64,000 nucleotides of DNA from positions 62,001 through 126,000 of the forward strand of contig NZ_JOFS01000009.1 of NCBI RefSeq assembly GCF_000719285.1, given 5' to 3'. The notes under the pieces are model-generated. The model searched no databases, was not told the DNA's origin, and saw only the letters and a program-made list of their open reading frames with translations. Each line of letters opens with the position of its first letter. Positions within the stretch are counted from its first letter, which is position 1. Both the position numbers and the translations under genes were made by a program. Of the stretch, positions 25,738-34,286 are shown in pieces. The stretch is from Streptomyces bicolor (GTDB lineage: Bacteria > Actinomycetota > Actinomycetes > Streptomycetales > Streptomycetaceae).

Positions 25738-26319
25738 TCACGCCGGGTGCGGCGCCGTCAGATACCGCTGCACCGTGGGCGCCAGCCAGGCCACGACCTC
25801 CTCGGGGGCCAGATCCACGGCGGGCGGAAACCGCAGGACGTAGCGCGTGAGCGCCAGCCCCAGCAACTGCGCCGACACCAGCGCCGCCCGCGCCGACGCC
25901 TGCTCGGGGTCGGGGCACACCCGGCGGGCGACCGGCAGCAACTGGTCCCCGAAGATGCCCCGCATGCGCTCGGCCCCGGCCTGGTTGGTCGCGCCGACCC
26001 TGAGCAGGGCCGTGAGCACCTCGTTCTTCTCCCACATGCCCAGGAAGTGCGTCACGAGCGCCCGGCCGACGTCGTCCCGGGTCAGCGACGCCGGGTCCGG
26101 CAGGTGCAGGTCGATGGCGACGGCCGCCGCGAACAGGCCCTCCTTGTTGCCGTAGTAGCGCATCACCATCGACGGATCGATGCCGGCGTCCTTGGCGATG
26201 GCGCGGATGGTGGCGCGGTCGTATCCGTCGGTCGCGAAGCGCTCGCGGGCGGCGTCGAGGATCGCCTTGCGCGTGGCGTCGGAGCGGCGGGAGGGGGCGG
26301 GGGACGTGCTCTGGTTCAT
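25738..26319 (-). CDS. TetR family transcriptional regulator
   Basis: A 193-residue repressor. The helix-turn-helix is at about residues 10-55 (AILDAARERFATDGYDRATI, recognition part DPSMVMRYYGNKEGLF), followed by a helical ligand-binding domain of the TetR_C type. ATG 26319 is chosen: it gives the usual short N-terminus, while the 12 codons upstream read through repeat DNA. The gene is divergent from an FAD monooxygenase, and its 5' leader is made of the 14-bp repeat array that begins directly at the start codon. It very likely represses both itself and the monooxygenase. Confidence 0.92.
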   Translation of the reverse strand: MNQSTSPAPSRRSDATRKAILDAARERFATDGYDRATIRAIAKDAGIDPSMVMRYYGNKEGLFAAAVAIDLHLPDPASLTRDDVGRALVTHFLGMWEKNEVLTALLRVGATNQAGAERMRGIFGDQLLPVARRVCPDPEQASARAALVSAQLLGLALTRYVLRFPPAVDLAPEEVVAWLAPTVQRYLTAPHPA

Positions 26320-26320
26320 G

Positions 26321-26527
26321 CCAACAACCGTAGGCCAACGTGTGTGGGTCAACAAGCGTGGGTCAACAAGCGTGGGTCAACGATTGTGGGCAACGACTCT
26401 GGGCGACGACTGTGGGTCACCGCTTGGTGGTCAATGCGCGTTTGCCAACGGTTGTAGGCCAACAAGTGTTGACATCCATGGCGCGCGCCCATACGGTTGC
26501 CAACAAGCGTTGACCAACAACCGTTGG
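26321..26527. repeat. Array of about thirteen 14-bp tandem repeats, candidate TetR operator array
   Basis: The whole TetR/monooxygenase intergenic region is built of 14-bp head-to-tail units with consensus YCAACRAGYGTKGG. Units start at 26321, 26335, 26349, 26363, 26377, 26391 (13 bp), 26404 (13 bp), 26417, 26431, 26445 and 26459. After a 27-bp break (26473-26499) units at 26500 and 26514 follow. The units at 26349 and 26363 are identical, and the last, CCAACAACCGTTGG, is a near-palindrome with CCAAC/GTTGG arms, so each unit may be one dyad or half-site. The array fills the space between the two start codons except for the monooxygenase ribosome site. Confidence 0.8.
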
Positions 26528-26541
26528 CACAGGAGGCCACC

Positions 26542-28014
26542 ATGAACGGCACTCGCACCCCCAGCTCCCCGGGCGCCACCCACCCCGTGATCGTCGTCGG
26601 CGCCGGCCCCACCGGCCTCCTCCTCGCCGGTGACCTGGCCGCAGCCGGTGTCCCCGTCGTCCTCCTCGAGCGGCGCCCGCACAAGATCAGCAATCTCTCC
26701 CGCGCCTTCGGTGTGCACGCCCGGACCCTGGAGCAGCTCGACGCCCGCGGCCTCGCCGACCCGCTGCTCGCCACCGGCAGCACCATCACCGAGCTGCGCC
26801 TCTTCCGTCGCCTCTCGCTCGACCTCGGCACGCTGCCGTCCCGCTTCCCGTTCCTGCTGATCACGCCGCAGTACGAGGTCGAGCGGCTGCTGGAGCGGCG
26901 GGCGCGGGAGCTCGGCGTGGAGTTCCTCTTCGAGCACGAGGTCGTCGGGCTGCGGCAGGACGACAGCGGGGTCGACCTCGATGTGCGCGGCCCGGACGGG
27001 GCGGTCGTGACGCGGCGCGCGGCGTACGTCGTCGGCGCGGACGGTCACCGCAGTGCCGTGCGCGAGGCCATCGGCCTGCCCTTCCCCGGTGTCTCGGTCA
27101 TCAAGTCCCTGTTCCTGGCGGACGTCCGGCTCGCCGAGCGGCCCGAGAGCGTGCTCACGGTCAACGGCGCGGGCGACTCCTTCGCGATGATCGCGTCCTT
27201 CGGCGACGGCTGGTACCGCGTCATGGGCTGGAACCGCCGCCACGAGGCCCCCGACGACGCCCCGCTCGACCTCGACGAGGTCAAGGAGGTCGCCCGGCGC
27301 GCCCTGGGTACCGACTACGGCATGCACGACGCGCGCTGGCTCTCCCGCTTCCACAGCGACGAGCGGCAGGCGCCCCAGTACCGGGTCGGCCGGGTCTTCC
27401 TCGCCGGCGACGCCGCGCACGTCCACTCACCGGCCGGCGGCCAGGGCATGAATACCGGCCTTCAGGACGCGGCCAACCTCGGCTGGAAGCTCGCCGCGGC
27501 CGTGCGGGGCTGGGCTCCCGAGGGCCTGCTGGACACCTACCAGGCCGAGCGGCACCCCGTCGGCAAGGCCGTGCTGCGCAGCAGCGGCGGGCTGGTCCGG
27601 CTCGCGCGGGCGCAGAACCCGGCGCTGCGTGCCGTACGCGCCCTCTTCTCCGCCTTCGTCAACGCGGCCCGGCCCGCCCAGGCCAAGGCCCTGGCCCAGA
27701 TCTCGGGCGTCGGCTACAAGTACCCCGCCCCCCGCGGCTCCCACCGCCTGGTCGGCACCCGTGTCCCCGACGTGGCGCTGGAGAGCGGCCGGCTCTACGA
27801 GGCCCTGCGTGGCGGACGGTCCGTGCTGATCGCCCCGGAGGGCCTGGAGGTGCCCGAGGAGCAGGGCGGGCGCAAGGACCGGCTGACCGTGGAACGCTGG
27901 GCGAGCGATCGCCGTACGACCGTGCTGGTGCGGCCCGACGGATACGTGGCATGGGCGGCGGAGGGCGCGGACGTGGCGGCCGTGGAGGCGGCGCTCGCCG
28001 CCCATCTGGGGTGA
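26542..28014 (+). CDS. FAD-dependent monooxygenase (PheA/TfdB type)
   Basis: A 490-residue aromatic hydroxylase-like flavoprotein. The N-terminal dinucleotide motif VVGAGPTGLLLAGDLA is near residue 15, the DG motif VVGADGHRSAVREA near residue 165, and the GD motif FLAGDAAHVHSPAGGQGMNTG near residue 290 (split as FLAGDAAHVHS and PAGGQGMNTG). The C-terminal thioredoxin-like domain common in this class is present (about residues 390-490). It would use NAD(P)H and O2 to hydroxylate an aromatic or polyketide compound, for degradation or resistance. ATG 26542 has AGGAGG five bases upstream. Control by the divergent TetR gene is strongly suggested by the repeat array. Confidence 0.93.
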   Translation: MNGTRTPSSPGATHPVIVVGAGPTGLLLAGDLAAAGVPVVLLERRPHKISNLSRAFGVHARTLEQLDARGLADPLLATGSTITELRLFRRLSLDLGTLPSRFPFLLITPQYEVERLLERRARELGVEFLFEHEVVGLRQDDSGVDLDVRGPDGAVVTRRAAYVVGADGHRSAVREAIGLPFPGVSVIKSLFLADVRLAERPESVLTVNGAGDSFAMIASFGDGWYRVMGWNRRHEAPDDAPLDLDEVKEVARRALGTDYGMHDARWLSRFHSDERQAPQYRVGRVFLAGDAAHVHSPAGGQGMNTGLQDAANLGWKLAAAVRGWAPEGLLDTYQAERHPVGKAVLRSSGGLVRLARAQNPALRAVRALFSAFVNAARPAQAKALAQISGVGYKYPAPRGSHRLVGTRVPDVALESGRLYEALRGGRSVLIAPEGLEVPEEQGGRKDRLTVERWASDRRTTVLVRPDGYVAWAAEGADVAAVEAALAAHLG

Positions 28015-28026
28015 GCGGAACCCGTC

Positions 28027-28539
28027 CTATCGGGGTTCGGGCGTCCCCGCGAGCAACGCCCGCAACAGGTCGGCCAGTCGGTCGGCCTGTTCGTCGTCGA
28101 GGGTGGACAGTGCCTCCGTCTGGACGGCGAGCCCGGCGCCGACGGCCTCGTCGATGAGGCTCAAGCCCTTCTCGGTGAGCGTGACTTGAAGTCCGCGCCG
28201 GTCGTGCGGGTCGGGGGAGCGGCGCAGCAGGCCGGCCCGTTCCAGCTTGTCGAGGCGGCCGGTCATGCCGCCGGTGGTGAGCATCAGCGTCGCCGAGAGC
28301 TGCCGGGGCGAGAGCGTGTAGGGCTCGCCGGAGCGGCGCAGGGTCGCCAGGACGTCGAACTCGCCGCGTGAGATGCCGTAGGGCGCGTACGCCTTCTCCA
28401 TGCGGTCGCCCATCGTGCGCGAGAGGCGGTAGATCCGCCCGAAGACCTCCATGGCCTTCGTCTCGAGGTCGGGTCGCACGGCCGCCCACTGGTCGATGAT
28501 CGCGTCGACGGGGTCCTTGCGCTGCGGGTGTTCGCTCAT
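28027..28539 (-). CDS. MarR family transcriptional regulator
   Basis: A 170-residue winged-helix regulator. The DNA-binding core is at about residues 55-115 (GISRGEFDVLATLRRSGEPY, LSATLMLTTGGMTGRLDKLE, and the wing RRSPDPHDRRGLQVTLT with the conserved DxRG). It is convergent with the monooxygenase gene and divergent from an EamA exporter gene, whose promoter holds a 28-bp dyad. Expected to repress the exporter until a ligand binds. Confidence 0.93.
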   Translation of the reverse strand: MSEHPQRKDPVDAIIDQWAAVRPDLETKAMEVFGRIYRLSRTMGDRMEKAYAPYGISRGEFDVLATLRRSGEPYTLSPRQLSATLMLTTGGMTGRLDKLERAGLLRRSPDPHDRRGLQVTLTEKGLSLIDEAVGAGLAVQTEALSTLDDEQADRLADLLRALLAGTPEPR

Positions 28540-28589
28540 GCGCCGAGTATCGGCCGCCGGATGCTCGGCCGCAAGAAAGTGGCTTGACG

Positions 28590-28617
28590 GAAAGTAGATT
28601 AGCGCTAAGCTGCTTTC
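28590..28617. promoter_or_regulatory. 28-bp dyad operator with TTAGCGCTAA core
   Basis: GAAAG...CTTTC arms (28590-28594, 28613-28617) are centred on the perfect palindrome TTAGCGCTAA (28599-28608); 12 of 14 position pairs match. A TTGACG at 28584-28589 and a TAAGCT-like -10 at 28606 suggest that the dyad covers the exporter promoter. Best explained as the MarR binding site. Confidence 0.7.
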
Positions 28618-28649
28618 TACTGACCTACTAGCCCTGAAGGGTGTGCCCC

Positions 28650-29594
28650 ATGGCCGCCAACCGTGCCGCCCTGACCCTCCTCACCGCCCTGGCGCCCATC
28701 TCCTGGGGAACCACTTACGCCGTCACCACGGAGTTCCTCCCGCCCGACCGGCCCCTCTTCACGGGCCTGATGCGCGCCCTCCCCGCCGGGCTGCTGCTGC
28801 TCGCCGTCGCCCGTGTGCTGCCGCGCGGCGCCTGGTGGTGGAAGTCGGCGGTGCTGGGGGCGCTGAACATCGGTGCCTTCTTCCCGCTGCTCTTCCTCTC
28901 CGCGTACCGCCTGCCCGGCGGTATGGCGGCGGTCGTCGGCTCGGTCGGCCCGCTGTTCGTCGTGGGCCTCTCGGCGCTGCTGCTGGGGCAACGGCCGACG
29001 GTGCGGAACGTGCTCACCGGCATCGTGGCCGCGTTCGGCGTCAGCCTCGTCGTGCTGAAGGCGGCCGGCGCGCTCGATGCGGTCGGCGTGCTGGCCGCGC
29101 TGGCCTCCACGGCGTCCATGTCCGCCGGCACCGTACTGACCAAGCGCTGGGGACGCCCGGACGGCGTCGGCCCCCTCGCCCTCACCGGCTGGCAGCTGAC
29201 GGCCGGCGGCCTGCTCATCGCCCCGCTCGCCGTTCTGGTCGAGGGCGCTCCGCCCGCGCTCGACGGCCGGGCGGCCGCCGGCTACCTCTATCTGGCGCTG
29301 GCGAACACGGCGGTCGCGTACTGGCTCTGGTTCCGCGGCATCGGCCGCCTCAGCGCCACCCAGGTCACCTTCCTCGGGCCGCTGTCGCCCCTCACGGCGG
29401 CGGTGGTCGGCTGGGCGGCACTGGGGCAGGCGCTGACGCCGGTGCAGCTCGTCGGGATGGGGCTGGCTTTCGGGGCGACGGTTGTGGGTCAACTCCGGCC
29501 GCGTACCAAGGTCGCGACACGACCCTTCAGTTCCTCTGAAAAGAACGCTCGAAAAGATTCGATGGACGCGATGGATCCGGCGCTGCGACGGTAG
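28650..29594 (+). CDS. EamA/DMT family exporter
   Basis: A 314-residue drug/metabolite transporter with two EamA domains and ten hydrophobic helices (first TLLTALAPISWGTTYAVTTE, residues 6-25). The Trp-Gly-Thr-Thr motif and the repeated PLxxxxxxxxLGE-like segments (LSPLTAAVVGWAALGQ) are family features. ATG 28650 has GAAGG about ten bases upstream. The C-terminal 25 residues after the last helix are polar and poorly conserved in look. It is divergent from the MarR gene and likely its target; a second EamA gene follows after 35 bp. Confidence 0.9.
   Translation: MAANRAALTLLTALAPISWGTTYAVTTEFLPPDRPLFTGLMRALPAGLLLLAVARVLPRGAWWWKSAVLGALNIGAFFPLLFLSAYRLPGGMAAVVGSVGPLFVVGLSALLLGQRPTVRNVLTGIVAAFGVSLVVLKAAGALDAVGVLAALASTASMSAGTVLTKRWGRPDGVGPLALTGWQLTAGGLLIAPLAVLVEGAPPALDGRAAAGYLYLALANTAVAYWLWFRGIGRLSATQVTFLGPLSPLTAAVVGWAALGQALTPVQLVGMGLAFGATVVGQLRPRTKVATRPFSSSEKNARKDSMDAMDPALRR
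29549..29562. promoter_or_regulatory. Short palindrome at the 3' end of the first EamA gene
   Basis: TCGAA-AAGA-TTCGA in an AT-richer patch, about 68 bp before the second EamA start. It may be part of a separate promoter/operator for the second exporter. Weak evidence. Confidence 0.3.
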
Positions 29595-29629
29595 ATCAAG
29601 CCCGATCACCGCCCAGCGAAAGGACCTCC

Positions 29630-30544
29630 GTGACCGTCGTCCTCCCCAGGACAGCCACCCCGACCGCCCTCCCCAAGGCGGCCGCCCTCGGTATCGCGCT
29701 CGCCGCCCTCGCCACACTCGTCTGGTCCGGCAGCTTCGTCACCTCACGCGCGCTGCACGACAGCGTTCCGCCCGTGCAGCACGCGTTCTGGAGGTGGATG
29801 GTGGCGCTGGTCGCGGTGGCACCCTTCGGGGCCCGGCAGGCATGGCGGCAACGGAAGCTGATCCGCCGTCACCTGGGCTTCGTGCTCCTTGCCTCACTCC
29901 TCGGCATCACCACGTACAACACCCTCGTCAACCAGGCCGGCTTGACCACGCCCGCCGCCAACATGGGCATGATCATGGCGGCATCGCCGGTCCTGATCGC
30001 CGTGTTCGAGCGGGTCGCGGGAGTGCGGCTGGGGGCGCGCCGGGTGCTGGGACTGCTCACGGCCTGTGCGGGCGTCGTGCTGCTGATAGGCGGTGGCACC
30101 GGCGGGGGCGGTTTCGCGGCGGGGGACCTGTGGATGGTGGCGGCGGCGTGCTGCTTCGCGTCGTACAGCGGCCTGTTGCGGCGCAAGCCGGCCGAACTCG
30201 GCGGTACCGCCTTCCTGTTCACCACGTTCCTGCTGGGCACGGCACTGCTGCTGCCCGCGCAGGGCATGAGCCTCGTCGTGCAGGGCGGCTTCGACCCGAC
30301 GCCCGGCACCGTCCTGCCGATCCTGTACGTGGGGGTCGCCTCCTCCGCAGTCGCCTTCTTCGCCTGGAACCGGGCGATCGCGCTGGTCGGCGCGAGCCGT
30401 GCCGGGGTCGTCTATTACCTCCAGCCGCTGTGCGTGGCCCTGCTGTCCTGGGCCGTCCTCGGCGAGGCGATCGGCTGGACGCAGGTGCTGTGCATGGCGC
30501 TGATCCTCGGTGGGGTCGTCCTGGGTGCGGCGGCGCGTCGGTGA
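29630..30544 (+). CDS. EamA/DMT family exporter
   Basis: A 304-residue ten-helix DMT transporter with two EamA repeats (first helix region LAALATLVWSGSFVTSR; second repeat ends SRAGVVYYLQPLCVALLSWAVLGE, given as SRAGVVYYLQPL and SWAVLGE). GTG 29630 is preceded by AAAGGA. It differs clearly from the preceding EamA protein, so this is not a recent tandem duplication. A LysR gene starts 14 bp downstream and may be co-transcribed. Confidence 0.9.
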   Translation: MTVVLPRTATPTALPKAAALGIALAALATLVWSGSFVTSRALHDSVPPVQHAFWRWMVALVAVAPFGARQAWRQRKLIRRHLGFVLLASLLGITTYNTLVNQAGLTTPAANMGMIMAASPVLIAVFERVAGVRLGARRVLGLLTACAGVVLLIGGGTGGGGFAAGDLWMVAAACCFASYSGLLRRKPAELGGTAFLFTTFLLGTALLLPAQGMSLVVQGGFDPTPGTVLPILYVGVASSAVAFFAWNRAIALVGASRAGVVYYLQPLCVALLSWAVLGEAIGWTQVLCMALILGGVVLGAAARR

Positions 30545-30558
30545 CGTAGGTTGCCGCC

Positions 30559-31497
30559 ATGGTCGACTGGGACATCCGGAAGCTGCAGATCCTGCGGACG
30601 TTGCGGGAGCGGGGGACGGTGACCGCGACAGCCGAGGCGTTGCGGATGACGCCGTCGGCCGTGTCGCAGCAGCTGACGAATCTCGCCAAGCAGGTCGGGG
30701 TGCCCTTGCTGGAGGCGCAGGGGCGGCGGGTGCGGCTGACGGACGCGGCGCGGCTGGTGCTGCGGCATGCCGAGGCCGTGTTCGAGCAACTGGAGCGCGC
30801 GGACGCCGAGTTGGCGGCCTACGTGCACGGTGAGCTCGGCGAGGTGCGGGTGGGGGCCTTCTCCACGGCGGTGCCCGCGCTGGTCGTACCGGCTGTGCGG
30901 GCGTTGCGGGAGACGGCGCCCGGCGTGGTCGTGCGGGTGCGGGAGGCCGAGGCAGGGGAGGCGTACGAGTTGCTGGCCGCGGGGGAGGTGGACCTCGCGC
31001 TGTCGCTGGCCGCGCAGGCACCGGCGGTCGGGGACGCGCGCTTCACGCGGGTGGAACTGCTCGCGGACCCGTTGGACGTCGCGCTTCCGAAGGGGCACGA
31101 ACTGGCGGCCGTAGAAGGGCTGCGGCTGACCGATCTCGCCGGGGAGGAGTGGATCTTCGGAGGGAGCGGGCCGTGGTCGGACATCACGCGAGGGGCGTGC
31201 GAGGCGGCCGGGTTCAGTCCTCGGCAGGGGCATTCGGCGGCGGGGTGGACGGCGATTCTGGCGATGGTGGAGGCGGGGATGGGGGTGGCGTTGGTGCCCC
31301 GGATGGTTGCGGTGGGGCGGGACGGTGTCGTGATGCGGGAGGTGGGGGAGCCGCGGCCGGTTCGGCATGTGGTGGCGGCCGTCCGGAAGGGGGCGGAGGC
31401 GCGGGCTGTGGTGGGGCGGGTGCTGGCGGCGCTGGGGGATGTTGCTGCGGGGCTCACTTGCCCCAGCGGCACGACTGCCCGCGGGCTGGGCAGGTAG
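30559..31497 (+). CDS. LysR family transcriptional regulator
   Basis: A 312-residue LysR protein. The helix-turn-helix is at residues 6-65 (LQILRTLRERGTVTATAEAL, recognition helix TPSAVSQQLTNLAKQVGV) and the effector domain from about residue 90. Start ATG 30559, 14 bp after the exporter stop. Many LysR regulators of this subclass sit next to EamA amino-acid or metabolite exporters, so control of the upstream exporter is likely. Followed by a terminator hairpin. Confidence 0.92.
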   Translation: MVDWDIRKLQILRTLRERGTVTATAEALRMTPSAVSQQLTNLAKQVGVPLLEAQGRRVRLTDAARLVLRHAEAVFEQLERADAELAAYVHGELGEVRVGAFSTAVPALVVPAVRALRETAPGVVVRVREAEAGEAYELLAAGEVDLALSLAAQAPAVGDARFTRVELLADPLDVALPKGHELAAVEGLRLTDLAGEEWIFGGSGPWSDITRGACEAAGFSPRQGHSAAGWTAILAMVEAGMGVALVPRMVAVGRDGVVMREVGEPRPVRHVVAAVRKGAEARAVVGRVLAALGDVAAGLTCPSGTTARGLGR

Positions 31498-31545
31498 GGC
31501 TGGAAGTGGCCCGCAGGCCAGGCGGTTCCTCGCTTCGGGCAGCAG

Positions 31546-31574
31546 GGGGCGCCCAGTGTTGTACCGGGCGCCCC
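31546..31574. terminator. Bidirectional terminator between LysR and pepN
   Basis: GGGGCGCCC/GGGCGCCCC 9-bp stem with an 11-nt loop between convergent genes. Confidence 0.7.
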
Positions 31575-31597
31575 ACCACGTACGTCCTACGAAACGG

Positions 31598-34174
31598 CTA
31601 CCGCTCCGCCGCCGCGTCCGCAGCCTGCGCCTTCAGCGCCCGCTCAACGCCCGCCCGCGACTCCGACACCAGCCGTCGCAGGGCCGCGTTCGGTTCCGCC
31701 GACGACAGCCAGACGTCCGTCTTGCTGAGCGTGGCCTCGGAGACCTGGATCGCCGGGTACAGGCCGATCGCGATCTGCTGGGCGATCTCGTGGGAGCGGG
31801 CGTCCCAGATGTCCTTGACGACCTCGAAGAACTTGTCCGTGTAGGGGGCGAGGAGTTCGCGCTGGTCGGTCTGGACGAAGCCCGCGATCACCGCCTCCTG
31901 GACGGCGTTCGGGAGCTTGTCGGAGTCGATGACCGACGACCAGGCCTCGGCCTTGGCCTCGGCGGTCGGGCGGGCGGCGCGGGCCGTGGCGGCGTGGCGC
32001 TCGCCGGCCGCGGTCTTGTCCCGCTCGTACTCGCCCGCGATCTCCGCCTCGTCGAAGCGGCCCACCGCCGCCAGGCGCTGCACGAACGCCCAGCGCAGCT
32101 CCGTGTCGACGACCAGCCCCTCGATCGTCTGGGAGCCGTCCAGCAGGCCCTCCAGCAGGTCCAGCTGCTCCGGCGTCCGGGCCGTCGCCGCGAACGCCCG
32201 CGCCCACGCCAGCTGGTGGTCGCTGCCCGCGTCCGCCGAGCGCAGGTGGGCCAGCGTGGCGTCCGTCCAGCGGGTCAGCAGGGCCTCGCGGGCGGCCGGG
32301 GCGGCGTACAGCTCGATCGCCAGCTTCACCTGGCGCTGCAGCGACTGCACGACGCCGATGTCGGACTCCTTGCCGATGCCCGACAGGACCAGGGACAGGT
32401 AGTCGCGGGTGGCGAGTTCGGCGTCGCGCACCATGTCCCAGGAGGACGCCCAGGACAGGGCCCGGGGGAGCGAGGCCTCGAAGTCGCCCAGGTGGTCCTT
32501 GACGAAGGCCAGCGACTCCTCGTCCAGGCGGACCTTCGCGTACGACAGGTCGTCGTCGTTGAGGAGGACGACGTCCGGGCGGCGCGTGCCCGACAGCTGC
32601 GGTACGGCCGTCAGTTCGCCGTCCACGTCCAGCTCGATGCGCTCGTCGCGCAGCAGCTTGCCCGACTCGTCGTCCAGGTTGTAGAGGCCCACCGCGATAC
32701 GGTGCGGGCGCAGCGTGGGCTCGCCCTTCGCGCCCGTCGGCAGCGCCGGGGCCTCCTGGCGGATCGCGAAGGACGTGATGACGCCGTCCGCGTCCGTCTC
32801 GATCTCGGGGCGCAGGATGTTGATGCCCGCCGTCTCCAGCCACAGCTTCGACCAGCTCTTCAGGTCGCGGCCGGAGGTCTCCTCCAGCGCGCCCAGCAGG
32901 TCGGACAGGCGCGTGTTGCCGTACGCGTGCCGCTTGAAGTACGCCTGGACGCCCGTGAAGAACGCGTCCTGGCCGACGTACGCGACGAGCTGCTTGAGGA
33001 CCGAGGCGCCCTTGGCGTAGGTGATGCCGTCGAAGTTGACGAGGACGTCGTCCAGGTCGCGGATCTCCGCCATGATCGGGTGCGTCGACGGCAGCTGGTC
33101 CTGCCGGTACGCCCAGGTCTTCATCTGGTTGGCGAAGGTGGTCCACGCCTGCGGCCAGCGCGACTCGGGGGCGTGCGCCTGGCAGGCGATGGAGGTGTAG
33201 GTGGCGAACGACTCGTTCAGCCACAGGTCGTTCCACCACTCCATGGTGACCAGGTCGCCGAACCACATGTGGGCCAGCTCGTGCAGGATGGTCTCCGCGC
33301 GCGTCTCGTACGCCGCGCTCGTCACCTTGGACCGGAAGACGTACTGGTCGCGGATGGTCACCGCGCCCGCGTTCTCCATCGCGCCCGCGTTGAACTCCGG
33401 CACGAACAGCTGGTCGTACTTCTTGAACGGGTACGGATAGTCGAACTTCTCCTGGAACCAGTCGAAGCCCTGCCGGGTCACCTCGAAGATGGCGTCCGAG
33501 TCGAGGTACTCGGCGAGCGACGGCCGGCAGTAGATGCCGAGCGGGACGGACTGGCCTTCCTTCTCGTAGACGCTGTGCACGGAGTGGTAAGGGCCGACGA
33601 TGAGCGCCGTGATGTACGTCGAGATGCGCGGCGTCGGCTCGAAGGACCAGACGCTGTCCTTGGGCTCCGGGGTGGGCGAGTTGGAGATGACCGTCCAGCC
33701 CTCCGGGGCCTTCACGGTGAACTGGAAGGTCGCCTTCAGGTCGGGCTGCTCGAAGGACGCGAAGACGCGGCGGGCGTCCGGGACCTCGAACTGGGTGTAC
33801 AGATACGCCTGCTGGTCGACCGGGTCGACGAAGCGGTGCAGGCCCTCGCCCGTGTTGGTGTACGCGCAGTCGGCGACGACCCGCAGCACGTTGCGGCCCT
33901 GAAGCAGGCCGGGCAGCGCGATCCGGGAGTCGTTGAAGACCTCGCTCGCGTCGAGCGGGTCGCCGTTGAGGGTGACCTCGTGGACGGTCGGGGCCACGAG
34001 GTCGATGAAGGAGTCGGCGCCGTTCTCGGCGACGTCGAAGCGCACCGTGGTCACGGACCGGTAGGTGCCGCCCTCCTGCGCGCCGGAGAGGTCGAGATCG
34101 ACCTCGTACGAGTCAACGGTCAGCAGCTTCGCCCGCTGCTGCGCCTCTTCGCGAGTCAGGTTTGTGCCAGGCAC
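31598..34174 (-). CDS. pepN: Aminopeptidase N (M1 family zinc metallopeptidase)
   Basis: An 858-residue cytoplasmic M1 aminopeptidase that removes N-terminal residues from peptides. It has the exopeptidase motif GAMENAGAV and the zinc site HELAH (H298, E299, H302) with the third ligand E321 in NESFA, then the ERAP1-like C-terminal helical domain. GTG 34174 is chosen because GAGGAG lies eight bases upstream; longer forms read into untranslated DNA. Length is normal for actinobacterial PepN. A second M1 gene with the same architecture lies at 52976-55555. Confidence 0.95.
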   Translation of the reverse strand: MPGTNLTREEAQQRAKLLTVDSYEVDLDLSGAQEGGTYRSVTTVRFDVAENGADSFIDLVAPTVHEVTLNGDPLDASEVFNDSRIALPGLLQGRNVLRVVADCAYTNTGEGLHRFVDPVDQQAYLYTQFEVPDARRVFASFEQPDLKATFQFTVKAPEGWTVISNSPTPEPKDSVWSFEPTPRISTYITALIVGPYHSVHSVYEKEGQSVPLGIYCRPSLAEYLDSDAIFEVTRQGFDWFQEKFDYPYPFKKYDQLFVPEFNAGAMENAGAVTIRDQYVFRSKVTSAAYETRAETILHELAHMWFGDLVTMEWWNDLWLNESFATYTSIACQAHAPESRWPQAWTTFANQMKTWAYRQDQLPSTHPIMAEIRDLDDVLVNFDGITYAKGASVLKQLVAYVGQDAFFTGVQAYFKRHAYGNTRLSDLLGALEETSGRDLKSWSKLWLETAGINILRPEIETDADGVITSFAIRQEAPALPTGAKGEPTLRPHRIAVGLYNLDDESGKLLRDERIELDVDGELTAVPQLSGTRRPDVVLLNDDDLSYAKVRLDEESLAFVKDHLGDFEASLPRALSWASSWDMVRDAELATRDYLSLVLSGIGKESDIGVVQSLQRQVKLAIELYAAPAAREALLTRWTDATLAHLRSADAGSDHQLAWARAFAATARTPEQLDLLEGLLDGSQTIEGLVVDTELRWAFVQRLAAVGRFDEAEIAGEYERDKTAAGERHAATARAARPTAEAKAEAWSSVIDSDKLPNAVQEAVIAGFVQTDQRELLAPYTDKFFEVVKDIWDARSHEIAQQIAIGLYPAIQVSEATLSKTDVWLSSAEPNAALRRLVSESRAGVERALKAQAADAAAER

Positions 34175-34286
34175 GCGGTCATCTCCTCGATATGTGTGGG
34201 TTGCGCCATCCTTCCATGGGACTCGCACGGAGCGCGATGTCCGGTCACCGCCGGTGGGCGGGGCACGGGCGGGTGAGGCTGGCGGC

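Noticed and set aside
26320..26355. Longer N-terminus of the TetR protein
   Set aside because: The extra 12 codons are read from the 14-bp repeats and give no conserved residues; ATG 26319 yields the normal TetR start.
26321..26527. CRISPR array
   Set aside because: Units are 14 bp, directly adjacent and without unique spacers, and no cas genes are present. An operator array or tandem repeat fits better.
31367..34276. 969-codon plus-strand open frame opposite pepN
   Set aside because: Low-complexity antisense shadow of a clear M1 peptidase gene; no ribosome site or recognisable domain.
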